In this document: one piece after another, positions 9,268-17,976 of the stretch
Layout: each line of letters opens with the position of its first letter
Position numbering within the stretch: position 1 is the first letter of the stretch
NCBI GenBank assembly: GCA_047975265.1
Contig: JBKEDE010000014.1
Coordinates: 28,103-92,102, forward strand
Direction of reading: 5' to 3'
Origin: UJ101 sp047975265
GTDB lineage: Bacteria; Bacteroidota; Bacteroidia; Flavobacteriales; UJ101
Length of the DNA stretch: 64,000 nucleotides
The notes under the pieces: generated by a model
The model's database searches: none
What the model was told of the DNA's origin: nothing
Seen by the model: the letters and a program-made list of their open reading frames with translations, nothing else
Made by a program: the position numbers and the translations under genes

Positions 9268-9630
9268 TTAATAATCAATATCTACTATTTCTGCTTTATC
9301 ATAACAATTTTTAATGAGAAGTGTAAGCGTATCGTTTGAAATTAAATATTCGCCACAGGGTTTTTTTTGAGGGTTACTTTTGTCAAAATTTACAGTAGCA
9401 TATTTTAAAAAAACTTCTTTAAAATAAGTGGTATCCGTAATTTTCTTGTATTCAGCAGGTATTTTGGTTGAAAAAACTAATTCTTTCTTTTTAATATTTT
9501 CTAAAACACGTCCTTGCGGAAAATAGTTTCTAACACAGGAGAAATCACGATTCCCAAACATGATGAGCAATAAAAAAATACCTAACAAAAAGCCAAAACC
9601 AAAACGTAAGAATTTACTTTTAGTATCCAT
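9268..9630 (-). CDS. Small membrane-anchored protein, possibly DUF4258
   Basis: 120-residue protein with one N-terminal transmembrane helix (FGFGFLLGIFLLLIMFG, about residues 11-27), followed by a short soluble domain with Cys residues (FSCVRNYFPQGRVLENI, KKPCGEY, NCYDKAE). The NYFPQGRVLENI segment resembles flavobacterial DUF4258-type proteins as I remember them; this is tentative. Its start codon abuts the stop of alanine dehydrogenase, so it is the last gene of the porX-tsaE-ald transcript. Function unknown. Confidence 0.6.
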   Translation of the reverse strand: MDTKSKFLRFGFGFLLGIFLLLIMFGNRDFSCVRNYFPQGRVLENIKKKELVFSTKIPAEYKKITDTTYFKEVFLKYATVNFDKSNPQKKPCGEYLISNDTLTLLIKNCYDKAEIVDIDY

Positions 9631-10832
9631 TAAAAAATCAATAAGTTAATATCATTGAAAGGAAGTCCGAACCAATCGCCTATTATTTTTTTAGTTAAAA
9701 TTCCTTTATAAATATAAATTCCGTTTCTAAATCCTTTATCCCGTTTAATATAAGTTTCAATCCCTCCATAATCGGCCATTTCTGTTAAATTCTGTAAGAA
9801 AAAGTTACTCAGAGCTTTGGTTGCTGTTCTTGAAACACGAGAAGAAATATTAGTTACACCATAATGAATGACACCGTGTTTTTCAAAAGTAGGATGGTTA
9901 TGGGTTGTAATTTCACCGGTTTCAATACATCCTCCTAAATCGATACTTACATCGACTATAACAGCACCTGTTTTCATATTTTTTACCATTTCTTCTGTTA
10001 CAATGGTAGGCGTTCTTCCGGATCCTCGTACAGCTCCAATTAAAACATCACAACGCATAACCGCTTTTCCCAATTCTTTAGGTTCAACAATGGAGGTGAA
10101 AACGCGTTGTCCGATATGATTTTGCAAATTTCTTAGTTTTGAAACAGAAGAGTCGAATACTTTTACGGAAGCACCTAATCCAATGGCTGCTTTTGTGGCG
10201 TATTGCCCCACAGTTCCTGCCCCTAAAATGACAATCTCAGTGGGACGTACACCGGCGATGCCCCCCATAATTAAACCAGGACCTTGGTTGGTGGTACTCA
10301 TTAGTTCTGAAGCAATTAAGATAGAGGAAGTTCCAGCAATTTCGCTTAAAATTTTTACTATTGGATGATTATTGGACTCATCTGTAATATCGTCAAAACT
10401 TAATGAGGTAATTTTTTTAGACATGAGTAACTCAAAGTAGGCTTTGTTTTGAATACTTAATTGTAAAGCTGAAATCAGGTAAGATTTAGGTTTCATGTAT
10501 TCGATTTCTTCTAAGGAAGGGGGAGCTACTTTCAGAACAATGTGTTGAGAAAAAACCTCTTGTGTATCGTAAGCTATTTGTGCACCAGCTTCGGAATATT
10601 CATTGTCTGAAAAGTGAGTACTATCACCTGCACCTGATTCTACCATAATGTGATGCCCGTTAGCAACTAATACAGAAACAGCATCGGGAGTTAGACAAAC
10701 GCGTTCTTCTTGAAATTGTGTTTCTTTGGGAATGCCTATTTTAAGATTTTCTTTTTTATGTAGAATTTCCAATACTTCCTCTTGAGGAATTAATTCGTGT
10801 TTCCCAAATGGTGTAAAAAATCCGTCGCTCAT
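9630..10832 (-). CDS. ald: Alanine dehydrogenase
   Basis: NAD-dependent oxidative deamination of L-alanine to pyruvate and ammonia. The 400-residue protein has the AlaDh/PNT N-terminal domain (KIGIPKETQFQEERVCLTPD, VESGAGDSTHFSD) and a Rossmann NAD domain beginning VILGAGTVGQYATKAAIGLG (about residues 205-224), with VDVSIDLGGC and HYGVTNI typical of the family. It is slightly longer than the usual 370 residues, with an extended N-terminus as in other Flavobacteriia. It lies two bases after tsaE, in the minus-strand operon headed by porX. Confidence 0.9.
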   Translation of the reverse strand: MSDGFFTPFGKHELIPQEEVLEILHKKENLKIGIPKETQFQEERVCLTPDAVSVLVANGHHIMVESGAGDSTHFSDNEYSEAGAQIAYDTQEVFSQHIVLKVAPPSLEEIEYMKPKSYLISALQLSIQNKAYFELLMSKKITSLSFDDITDESNNHPIVKILSEIAGTSSILIASELMSTTNQGPGLIMGGIAGVRPTEIVILGAGTVGQYATKAAIGLGASVKVFDSSVSKLRNLQNHIGQRVFTSIVEPKELGKAVMRCDVLIGAVRGSGRTPTIVTEEMVKNMKTGAVIVDVSIDLGGCIETGEITTHNHPTFEKHGVIHYGVTNISSRVSRTATKALSNFFLQNLTEMADYGGIETYIKRDKGFRNGIYIYKGILTKKIIGDWFGLPFNDINLLIF

Positions 10833-10834
10833 GA

Positions 10835-11245
10835 TTATTCAAATGTTATTTCTCGGTATTTGTCTGAGTTCAAATTTAAGTTAATTTGATGAAAGTTTTG
10901 GGGAATTAAGGATGGAATTTTTTCAGCCCATTCGATAAAACAATACGAATCGCTATAAAAATATTCTTCATAGCCCAAATCCAAAACTTCTTCTTCGTGT
11001 TTAATTCGATAAAAATCAAAATGATAAATGGTGTTTCCTTTTTTAGTTCGATATTCATTTACGATAGAAAAAGTAGGACTTTGAATGTTATCATGCACTC
11101 CCAGTTGTTTAATTAGTTCTTTTGAAAGTGTAGTTTTTCCAACGCCCATAGTTCCTTTTAGAATAAAAATTTTATGTGTGGCATTTTGAATAATTTCAGA
11201 AGCTATTTTGGGTAAATCATGTATATTTTTTGCCGTGAAGTTCAT
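10835..11245 (-). CDS. tsaE: tRNA threonylcarbamoyladenosine biosynthesis ATPase TsaE
   Basis: Small P-loop ATPase that works with TsaB and TsaD to make t6A37 in ANN-decoding tRNAs. 136 residues, normal length. The Walker A motif is GTMGVGKTT; QSPTFSIVNEY and the FDFYRI, EWAEKIP segments are diagnostic. It sits 22 bases after porX and two bases before ald, a gene order common in Flavobacteriia. Confidence 0.94.
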   Translation of the reverse strand: MNFTAKNIHDLPKIASEIIQNATHKIFILKGTMGVGKTTLSKELIKQLGVHDNIQSPTFSIVNEYRTKKGNTIYHFDFYRIKHEEEVLDLGYEEYFYSDSYCFIEWAEKIPSLIPQNFHQINLNLNSDKYREITFE

Positions 11246-11267
11246 GTTAATTCAGTATGAATCTTAA

Positions 11268-12821
11268 CTATTTTGCCTCTAAAAGTGTTAGAGGAATGAT
11301 AATTTCTTCTAAAGAAACACCACCATGTTGGTAAGTATTTTTATAGTAATTAACAAAGTGGTTGTAGTTGTTGGGATAAGCCAAAAACAAATCTTCTTTT
11401 GCAAAGATATATTTAGAGCTGATGTTTACCTTAGGTAAATAAAATTCTTCCGGATAATCAGCAACCAAAACATCTTTTTGGTTGTATTGGAGATTTCGTC
11501 CCAATTTATAGCGTAAATTGGTGCTGGTTTCACGGTCTCCAACAACTTTTGAAGGATCTTTTACAAAAATGGTTCCATGGTCAGTAGTAATGACTAAATT
11601 GAGCTTTTCTTGAGCACACATTTTAATAAATTGTAGCAGATGAGAGTTTTCAAACCAATTGTACGTTACAGACCGATATGTTTTATCATCTCGAATCATT
11701 TGTTTTATAATCTTATTATCTGTTTTGGCATGAGATAAAATATCAATAAAGTTATATACAACAACGGTTATATCATTTTCTTTAATGCGATGAAAATGAT
11801 CCACCAATTTTTTTTCTCCTCTGATATTTAAAATTTTATGATAATCAGTATTTAGATTGCTTTTTCCTATATGTTTTAAATGTTCTCTGAAAAGTTCATG
11901 TTCATAATCATTTTTATTTCCTTCATCCGTATCGTTTTTCCAGTATTGAGGATATCTTTTTTCAATTTGAGAAGGCATCATTCCTGCAAAGAAACTATTT
12001 CGGGCATATTGAGTAGCTGTGGGTAAAATACTGAAATAAATATATTCGTCTTTAATGTTGTAATACGGAGTAATGAGAGGTTTTATAACCTTCCACTGGT
12101 CGTAACGCAAATTATCAATCATCAATAAAACAGTATTTTGACCAGTAAGAAAAGGCTTAATTAATTGATCAAACGCCGTGTGGGACAAAACAGGCTTTTC
12201 ATTACCGAGAAACCAGTCGGTATATTTTTTCTTGATAAACTTAAAAAATTGGCTGTTGGCTTCTGTTTTTTGGCTTTGTAAAATATTCAACAAATCCGGA
12301 TTATCAATTTTCTCCAATTCAATTTCCCACTGAACTAATTTTTTATACAAATCAATCCAATCATGATAATCTCTGGCTTGAGTTATATCAAAAGCAATGT
12401 TTCTAAATTCCTGCTGATAATTGATAGTTGTTTTTTCTTTCACAATATGTTTGCTGTGCAATAATCTTTTTAAAGTTAGCAAGATTTGGTTTGGATTAAC
12501 GGGTTTGATTAAATAATCGGTAATATGAGCTCCAATGGCTTCTTCCATGATATCTTCGGTTTCATTCTTAGTGATCATGACAACAGGAAGGTTTGATTGT
12601 ATTTTTTTTATCTCTTGAAGAGTTTCAAGCCCGGAAAGTCCCGGCATGTTTTCATCCAAAAGGACTAAATCAAACGTTTGATTTTGAATTTCTTCTAACG
12701 CATCATGACCATTGTTTACAGGAAATATTTCATAGCCTTTTTTTTCTAAGAACAGGATGTGTGGCTTTAATAAATCGATTTCATCATCAATCCAAATAAT
12801 TTTGATTTGTCCGTTATTCAT
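11268..12821 (-). CDS. porX: PorX-type response regulator with alkaline-phosphatase-like (PglZ) effector domain
   Basis: 517-residue two-component response regulator known in Porphyromonas and Flavobacterium to control type IX secretion. Residues about 6-120 form a receiver domain: acidic pocket DDE at 12-14, phospho-acceptor Asp56 in LVLLDENMP, and the conserved Lys in VMITKNE. After a helical linker, residues about 220-515 form an alkaline-phosphatase-superfamily (PglZ) domain with MIDNLRYDQWK and the metal-ligand segment TTDHGTIFVKDP. It heads a minus-strand operon with tsaE and ald. A degenerate -7 element (TACATTTA at 12843-12850, minus) could drive it. Its presence implies a type IX secretion system elsewhere in the genome. 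Confidence 0.9.
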   Translation of the reverse strand: MNNGQIKIIWIDDEIDLLKPHILFLEKKGYEIFPVNNGHDALEEIQNQTFDLVLLDENMPGLSGLETLQEIKKIQSNLPVVMITKNETEDIMEEAIGAHITDYLIKPVNPNQILLTLKRLLHSKHIVKEKTTINYQQEFRNIAFDITQARDYHDWIDLYKKLVQWEIELEKIDNPDLLNILQSQKTEANSQFFKFIKKKYTDWFLGNEKPVLSHTAFDQLIKPFLTGQNTVLLMIDNLRYDQWKVIKPLITPYYNIKDEYIYFSILPTATQYARNSFFAGMMPSQIEKRYPQYWKNDTDEGNKNDYEHELFREHLKHIGKSNLNTDYHKILNIRGEKKLVDHFHRIKENDITVVVYNFIDILSHAKTDNKIIKQMIRDDKTYRSVTYNWFENSHLLQFIKMCAQEKLNLVITTDHGTIFVKDPSKVVGDRETSTNLRYKLGRNLQYNQKDVLVADYPEEFYLPKVNISSKYIFAKEDLFLAYPNNYNHFVNYYKNTYQHGGVSLEEIIIPLTLLEAK

Positions 12822-12832
12822 ATTTTATTATT

Positions 12833-12840
12833 TATTTTTG
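12833..12840 (+). promoter_or_regulatory. -7 promoter element of the HD-domain gene
   Basis: TATTTTTG, an exact TAnnTTTG match, 25 bases before the TTG start. It overlaps the short divergent region shared with porX. Confidence 0.5.
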
Positions 12841-12865
12841 TGTAAATGTAAAAAATTATAAAGTT

Positions 12866-14077
12866 TTGACTTCTCATAAAAATACAAAACAGAAAATTAT
12901 TAACGATCCTTTGTATGGATTTATTGCAATTTCATCACCTTTATTGTTTGATTTAATGGAGCATTCCACTTTTCAGAGATTACGTAGAATTTCTCAAACA
13001 GGATTATCTTATTTAGTTTATCCCGGAGCACATCATACACGTTTTCATCATTCATTGGGTTGCATGCATTTGATGAAAAAAGTATTGGATACATTAAAAC
13101 AAAAAGGAATTAAAATTTCAAAAAAAGAGGAAGAAGCTGCTTGTGCTGCTATTTTGTTGCATGATATTGGTCATGGACCTTTTTCTCATGCCTTAGAGCA
13201 TAGTATTATACAAGTTCATCATGAAGAATTATCGTTGTACTTAATTAATCAGCTGAATGTTGAATTTAAAGGATCCTTAAATTTGGCTATTCAAATTTTT
13301 AAAGGAGAATATCATAGAAATTTTTTTAATCAACTAATATCAAGTCAGTTAGATGTTGATCGTCTAGATTATTTAATGCGGGACAGTTTTTATACAGGAG
13401 TTGCAGAAGGAACCATTAGTATTGATCGTTTAATTTCGATGATGAATGTAGTAAATGATGAAATTGTTATAGAAGCAAAAGGAATTTATTCAGTAGAAAA
13501 ATTTATTATAGCAAGAATGTTTATGTATTGGCAGGTTTATTTGCATAAAACCAGTGTGGGAGCGGAGTATCTGTTAACCAAGATTTTAAAAAAAGCAAAC
13601 GAATTGTATGCCGATGGATTTAAAATTTGGACAACACCCGAATTAGAGTTTTTCTTTAAAAATAAGATAGGAATAGGAGATTTGAATAAAGAAGTAACAA
13701 GCTGTTTTTTAACACTTTCGGATGCAGATATTTGGATTAGTGTAAAACAGTGGAGTAAATCTGAAGACAAAACTTTAGCAACGATTTCAAAAATGTTAAT
13801 TGATCGAAATTTGTATAAAGTAAAAGAAACGGAAGAGGAACATAAAAAAGAATATTTTTTAAAAGAATTAAATTTAGAAGCAAAAATAATTGGAAATGAA
13901 TATTCTTCAGGTGTAATTCCTGTAAAAAATTTGGCATATAATTTAGAAAAACCTATAAAATTGTTAATGAAAGACGGAAATATCATTAAATTGGAAGAAG
14001 CCTCAAAACAGCTGGATTTTAAGGTTTTATCAAAACCGGTTAAAAAATACTATTTTTATTATCAAAACCAATCATAA
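12866..14077 (+). CDS. HD-domain phosphohydrolase (dNTPase-like)
   Basis: 403-residue HD-superfamily metal-dependent phosphohydrolase, similar to dGTPase/SAMHD1-type proteins of Bacteroidota. Metal ligands are visible: the first His in YPGAHHTRFHHSLG, the HD doublet in LLHDIGHGPFSHALEH, and the later Asp in LDVDRLDYLMRDS. The start is most likely TTG at 12866: the conserved N-terminus (KIINDPLYGFI) begins about ten residues in, and no in-frame ATG or GTG lies between it and the promoter. Substrate unknown. It lies alone between the divergent porX operon and the lpx cluster. Confidence 0.85.
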   Translation: MTSHKNTKQKIINDPLYGFIAISSPLLFDLMEHSTFQRLRRISQTGLSYLVYPGAHHTRFHHSLGCMHLMKKVLDTLKQKGIKISKKEEEAACAAILLHDIGHGPFSHALEHSIIQVHHEELSLYLINQLNVEFKGSLNLAIQIFKGEYHRNFFNQLISSQLDVDRLDYLMRDSFYTGVAEGTISIDRLISMMNVVNDEIVIEAKGIYSVEKFIIARMFMYWQVYLHKTSVGAEYLLTKILKKANELYADGFKIWTTPELEFFFKNKIGIGDLNKEVTSCFLTLSDADIWISVKQWSKSEDKTLATISKMLIDRNLYKVKETEEEHKKEYFLKELNLEAKIIGNEYSSGVIPVKNLAYNLEKPIKLLMKDGNIIKLEEASKQLDFKVLSKPVKKYYFYYQNQS

Positions 14078-14105
14078 TAAATTTTAGGCTACTGATAATT
14101 TTTCT

Positions 14106-14113
14106 TACTTTTG
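14106..14113 (+). promoter_or_regulatory. -7 promoter element of the lpx cluster
   Basis: TACTTTTG, an exact TAnnTTTG match, seven bases before the ATG of lpxD, implying a leader of only a few bases. Confidence 0.6.
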
Positions 14114-14120
14114 TCAAAAT

Positions 14121-15146
14121 ATGGAATTTAGAGCATCACAAATAGCAGAGATTTTAGATGGAGAGATTCAAGGAAATCCTGAAGAAACCGTTTGCACATT
14201 GACAAAAATAGAAGAAGGTGAAAAAGGTGGTTTAACTTTTTTAGCCAATCCAAAATATACCTCTTACGTTTATGAAACAGAGGCTTCAATTGTTATTGTT
14301 AATAAAAGTTTTATTCCTGAAAAAAAAATTTCTCCAACTTTAATAAAGGTTGAAGATGCCTATTTGGCATTTACTAAACTTTTACACTTTTATGATGAAT
14401 ACCGTAAAAATTTAAAAACCGGAATAGAGCAGCCTTCCTATATATCAAATACGGCAAAGGTGGGTAAAAATGTTTATTTAGGAGCTTTTTCGTATATCGG
14501 GGAAAATGTTGTGATCGAAGATAAGGTGAAAATTTATCCCAATTCTTACATAGGTGATAATTCAAGAGTAGGAGAAGGGACTATTATTCATGCCGGAGTG
14601 AAAATTTATACGGATACTCAGATAGGAAAAAATTGTACCATTCATTCGGGTTCCGTAATCGGGGCTGACGGATTTGGTTTTGCTCCTAATTCTAATAACG
14701 AATATAATAAAGTGCCTCAAATAGGAAATGTTATTTTAGAAAATAACGTTGATATAGGGGCTAATACGACCGTGGATCGTGCTACGTTGGGTTCTACCAT
14801 TATAAAAAAAGGAGTTAAATTAGATAATCACGTTCAAATAGCCCATAATGTAGAAATAGGAGAAGATACTATAATTGCTTCTCAAACAGGAGTTGCTGGC
14901 TCTTCAAAAGTAGGAAAAAGAACCATGATAGGAGGTCAGGTAGGTATAATCGGGCATTTAAAATTAGGAGATGATGTGAAAATAGCAGCTCAAAGCGGAA
15001 TAGGAAATGATTTGTCTGATAAAGCCATCGTTCAAGGTTCACCAGCTTATAATGTAGGAGATTACAAGCGTTCTTATGTGTATTTTAAAAAATTACCCGA
15101 TTTAGTAAAACGCATTAATGAATTAGAGAAAAAATTAAATGGATAG
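14121..15146 (+). CDS. lpxD: UDP-3-O-(3-hydroxyacyl)glucosamine N-acyltransferase
   Basis: Third step of lipid A synthesis: transfers a hydroxyacyl chain to the 2-amino group of UDP-3-O-acyl-glucosamine. 341 residues. The N-terminal uridine-binding domain (about 1-100) precedes a left-handed beta-helix built from [LIV]-G-x4 hexapeptide repeats (about 105-305), and a C-terminal helix ends the protein. The catalytic His is in VQIAHNVEIG. It overlaps the start of lpxC-fabZ by eight bases, indicating translational coupling in the operon lpxD, lpxC-fabZ, lpxA, efp, second lpxD-like gene. Confidence 0.94.
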   Translation: MEFRASQIAEILDGEIQGNPEETVCTLTKIEEGEKGGLTFLANPKYTSYVYETEASIVIVNKSFIPEKKISPTLIKVEDAYLAFTKLLHFYDEYRKNLKTGIEQPSYISNTAKVGKNVYLGAFSYIGENVVIEDKVKIYPNSYIGDNSRVGEGTIIHAGVKIYTDTQIGKNCTIHSGSVIGADGFGFAPNSNNEYNKVPQIGNVILENNVDIGANTTVDRATLGSTIIKKGVKLDNHVQIAHNVEIGEDTIIASQTGVAGSSKVGKRTMIGGQVGIIGHLKLGDDVKIAAQSGIGNDLSDKAIVQGSPAYNVGDYKRSYVYFKKLPDLVKRINELEKKLNG

Positions 15147-16548
15147 GATTATAAATTCGGATAAACAAAAAACCATCAAAAAGGAGGTAAAACTTTCAGG
15201 TCATGGACTTCATACCGGAGCCATCTCTGATTTGATATTTAAACCGGCACCTGAAAATACAGGTTTTATTTTTGTTAGAACCGATTTAGAAGGAGCTCCA
15301 CAGATAGAAGCCGATGCACTTTATGTAGTTAGTACCGACAGAGGAACGACGTTGGAGAAAAAAGGTGTGAAAGTTTATACTTGCGAACATGTTTTAGCTG
15401 CTTTGGTAGGATTTGATATTGATAATTGTTATATTGAATTAACGGGACCGGAACCTCCTATTATGGATGGTTCTTCAAGATATTTTATTGAGGCTTTAGA
15501 AAAAGCGGAAGTACAAGAACAGGAGGCTAAAAGAGAGTACTTTGTGATAAAAGATACCATTAGCGTAACCGATTCCGAAACAGGAAGTGAAATAATTGCA
15601 ACACCTTCTAATGAATATCAGATTGTTACGATGGTTGATTTTGGCACGAAAGTATTAGGAACTCAAAATGCCACACTTAAAAACTTAAAAGACTTTAAAA
15701 AAGAAATTTCAAATGCCAGAACGTTTGTTTTTCTTCATGAATTAGAACAATTAATCGAAGCCGGATTAATAAAAGGAGGTGATATAAATAACGCCATTGT
15801 GTACGTTGATAAAGAAATCTCAAATGAAACACAGGAAAAATTAAAAAAAATATTTAATAAAGATAAAGTAACAATTAAGCCTAATGGGACTTTAGATAAT
15901 GTAACCCTGTTTTATCCGAACGAAGCAGCCCGCCATAAATTATTGGATGTTGTTGGAGATTTAGCATTAATCGGAACACGAATTAAAGGACGAATATTTG
16001 CAAGCAAGCCGGGACATTCTATTAATACTCAATTTGCCAAAAAGTTAGCGAAACATATAAAAATAGCAAAACGCAAAAAAGTGCCTGAATTTGATTTAGA
16101 TATGGATCCACCTATTCATGATATCAACAGCATTAAGAAAATGTTACCTCACCGATATCCTTTTTTATTAGTAGATAAAATTATCGAACAAACGGAGAAT
16201 CATGTTGTAGGAGTTAAAAATATTACGTATAATGAGCCGTTTTTTACAGGGCATTTTCCGGAAGAACCTGTAATGCCAGGTGTTTTACAAGTAGAAGCAA
16301 TGGCTCAGGTAGGAGGTATTTTGGTTTTAGGGAGTGTTGATGAGCCTGAAAAATATTCCACGTATTTTATGAAAATAGATAAAGTACGGTTTAAGCAAAA
16401 AGTAGTTCCCGGAGATACCCTTATTTTTAAAATGGAATTATTAGAATCGATTAGAAGAGGAATTGTACACATGCAAGGATATGCTTATGTTCGTGATTCC
16501 ATTGTTGCTGAAGCAGAATTAATGGCTCAAATTGTAAAAAATAAATAA
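15139..16548 (+). CDS. lpxC-fabZ: Fused UDP-3-O-acyl-GlcNAc deacetylase / 3-hydroxyacyl-ACP dehydratase
   Basis: 469-residue natural fusion typical of Bacteroidota. Residues about 8-305 are LpxC, the zinc deacetylase committing to lipid A: GHGLHTG at the N-terminus and the zinc and catalytic motif ARHKLLDVVGDL. Residues about 325-469 are FabZ, the hot-dog fold dehydratase of fatty acid elongation: LPHRYPFLLVDKI, then GHFPEEPVMPGVLQVEAMAQ carrying the active-site His and Glu. Joining the two couples lipid A commitment with hydroxyacyl-ACP use. It overlaps lpxD by eight bases and is followed by lpxA after 13 bases. Confidence 0.96.
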   Translation: MDRIINSDKQKTIKKEVKLSGHGLHTGAISDLIFKPAPENTGFIFVRTDLEGAPQIEADALYVVSTDRGTTLEKKGVKVYTCEHVLAALVGFDIDNCYIELTGPEPPIMDGSSRYFIEALEKAEVQEQEAKREYFVIKDTISVTDSETGSEIIATPSNEYQIVTMVDFGTKVLGTQNATLKNLKDFKKEISNARTFVFLHELEQLIEAGLIKGGDINNAIVYVDKEISNETQEKLKKIFNKDKVTIKPNGTLDNVTLFYPNEAARHKLLDVVGDLALIGTRIKGRIFASKPGHSINTQFAKKLAKHIKIAKRKKVPEFDLDMDPPIHDINSIKKMLPHRYPFLLVDKIIEQTENHVVGVKNITYNEPFFTGHFPEEPVMPGVLQVEAMAQVGGILVLGSVDEPEKYSTYFMKIDKVRFKQKVVPGDTLIFKMELLESIRRGIVHMQGYAYVRDSIVAEAELMAQIVKNK

Positions 16549-16561
16549 GATTGTATAGAGT

Positions 16562-17353
16562 ATGAATAATATGGTAAACATTCATCCGGAAGCAATTATA
16601 GGGAAAAGTGTAACAATAAATCCCTTTACAACAATAGAAAAAGATGTTGAAATAGGAGACGGAACTTGGATTGGACCTAATGTAACCATAATGGAAGGGG
16701 CACGAATAGGAAAGGATTGTAGAATATTTCCGGGTGCTGTTATTTCAGCAGAACCTCAGGATTTAAAATATAAAGGGGAGCGAACCTTAACTTATATTGG
16801 AGATAGAACGACAATCCGTGAAGCTGTAACCGTAAACAAAGGTACAAATGCTTTAGGATATACCAAAATTGGAGATGATTGTTTAATTATGGCAACTGTA
16901 CATGTTGCTCATGATTGCGTTATCGGAAATCATGTAATTTTAGTAAACGGGGTAGGTTTATCAGGACATATTGAAATAGATGATTATGCAATTGTTGGAG
17001 GGATGGTTCCCGTACATCAGTTTTCCAAAATAGGAGCTCATACATTGATTGCCGGAGCTACATTAGTCCGTAAAGATGTTCCGCCGTTTGTTAAAGCTGC
17101 CAGAGATCCTATGTCTTATGCAGGGGTTAATGCTTTAGGATTAAGAAGGAGAGGGTTTAGTAATGAAAAAATCGAACATATTCAAAGTATTTATCGAATT
17201 CTTTTTCAAGAAAGTTTATCCAATACAAAAGCGGTTGAAAAAATAAAAGATACAATTTCTAAATCAAAAGAACGCGACATGATATTGGATTTTGTTAAAA
17301 GTTCTGAACGAGGAATTATGAAAGGATATACTAACAGTAGTGATAACGAATAG
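16562..17353 (+). CDS. lpxA: Acyl-ACP--UDP-N-acetylglucosamine O-acyltransferase
   Basis: First step of lipid A synthesis. 263 residues: a left-handed beta-helix of hexapeptide repeats (about 5-190) followed by a helical C-terminal part. The catalytic His is in MATVHVAHDCVIGN. The family RDPMSYAGVNALGLRRRGF segment is present. The ATG at 16562 is used here; the ATG at 16571 (residue 4) is an equally possible start. It is the third gene of the lpx operon and 15 bases upstream of efp. Confidence 0.95.
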   Translation: MNNMVNIHPEAIIGKSVTINPFTTIEKDVEIGDGTWIGPNVTIMEGARIGKDCRIFPGAVISAEPQDLKYKGERTLTYIGDRTTIREAVTVNKGTNALGYTKIGDDCLIMATVHVAHDCVIGNHVILVNGVGLSGHIEIDDYAIVGGMVPVHQFSKIGAHTLIAGATLVRKDVPPFVKAARDPMSYAGVNALGLRRRGFSNEKIEHIQSIYRILFQESLSNTKAVEKIKDTISKSKERDMILDFVKSSERGIMKGYTNSSDNE

Positions 17354-17368
17354 AAACAATCAAAATAA

Positions 17369-17935
17369 ATGGCTACAACATCAGATATAAGAAGAGGACT
17401 TTGTATTAATCACAGTAGTGATGTATATAAAATAGTTGAATTTCAACATGTAAAGCCGGGTAAAGGTCCGGCATTTGTCCGTACGAAACTGAAAAGTGTA
17501 ACATCAGGAAAAGTAATTGATAACACTTTTTCAGCAGGTCATAAAATAGATGTAGTGGAAGTAAATACGAATAAATTTCAGTATTTGTATGATGATGAAA
17601 ACGGTTTTCACTTTATGAATAATGAAGATTTTTCTCAATTATATATTAATAAAGAATTGGTTGAAAATGCTGATCTAATGAAAGAAGGAGAAGAAGTCTT
17701 TATTTTAACCAAAACCGATGATGGTACACCCCTTTCAGTCGAAATGCCTCAAACCGTTGTTTTAGAAGTTGTAGAATCAGCTCCGGGAATAAAAGGTAAT
17801 ACAGCAACCAATGCTACAAAACCTGCAAAATTAGAAACAGGAGCAGAACTACAAGTTCCTTTGTTTATCAACGAAGGTGAAAAAATTAAAGTAAACGTTG
17901 AAGAACGTTCTTATATTGAACGTGTAAAAGAATAA
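17369..17935 (+). CDS. efp: Translation elongation factor P
   Basis: Relieves ribosome stalling at polyproline. 188 residues, normal length. The KOW-like N-terminal domain has the tip lysine K32 in VKPGKGPAFVRTK, the position modified in many bacteria. The OB domains end with the signature NATKPAKLETGAELQVPLFI and IKVNVEERSYIERVKE. It is embedded in the lpx cluster, as in other Flavobacteriia. The window shows no EpmA or EarP homologue, so its modification, if any, cannot be judged. Confidence 0.97.
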   Translation: MATTSDIRRGLCINHSSDVYKIVEFQHVKPGKGPAFVRTKLKSVTSGKVIDNTFSAGHKIDVVEVNTNKFQYLYDDENGFHFMNNEDFSQLYINKELVENADLMKEGEEVFILTKTDDGTPLSVEMPQTVVLEVVESAPGIKGNTATNATKPAKLETGAELQVPLFINEGEKIKVNVEERSYIERVKE

Positions 17936-17976
17936 AGTTTTAAAAAGAAATTTTAAAACTATTCATTTTCAGATCT

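Noticed and set aside
13537..13986. 149-residue open frame antisense to the HD hydrolase
   Set aside because: Lies entirely within the sense gene; Phe/Ser/Leu-rich composition typical of antisense reading of AT-rich genes.
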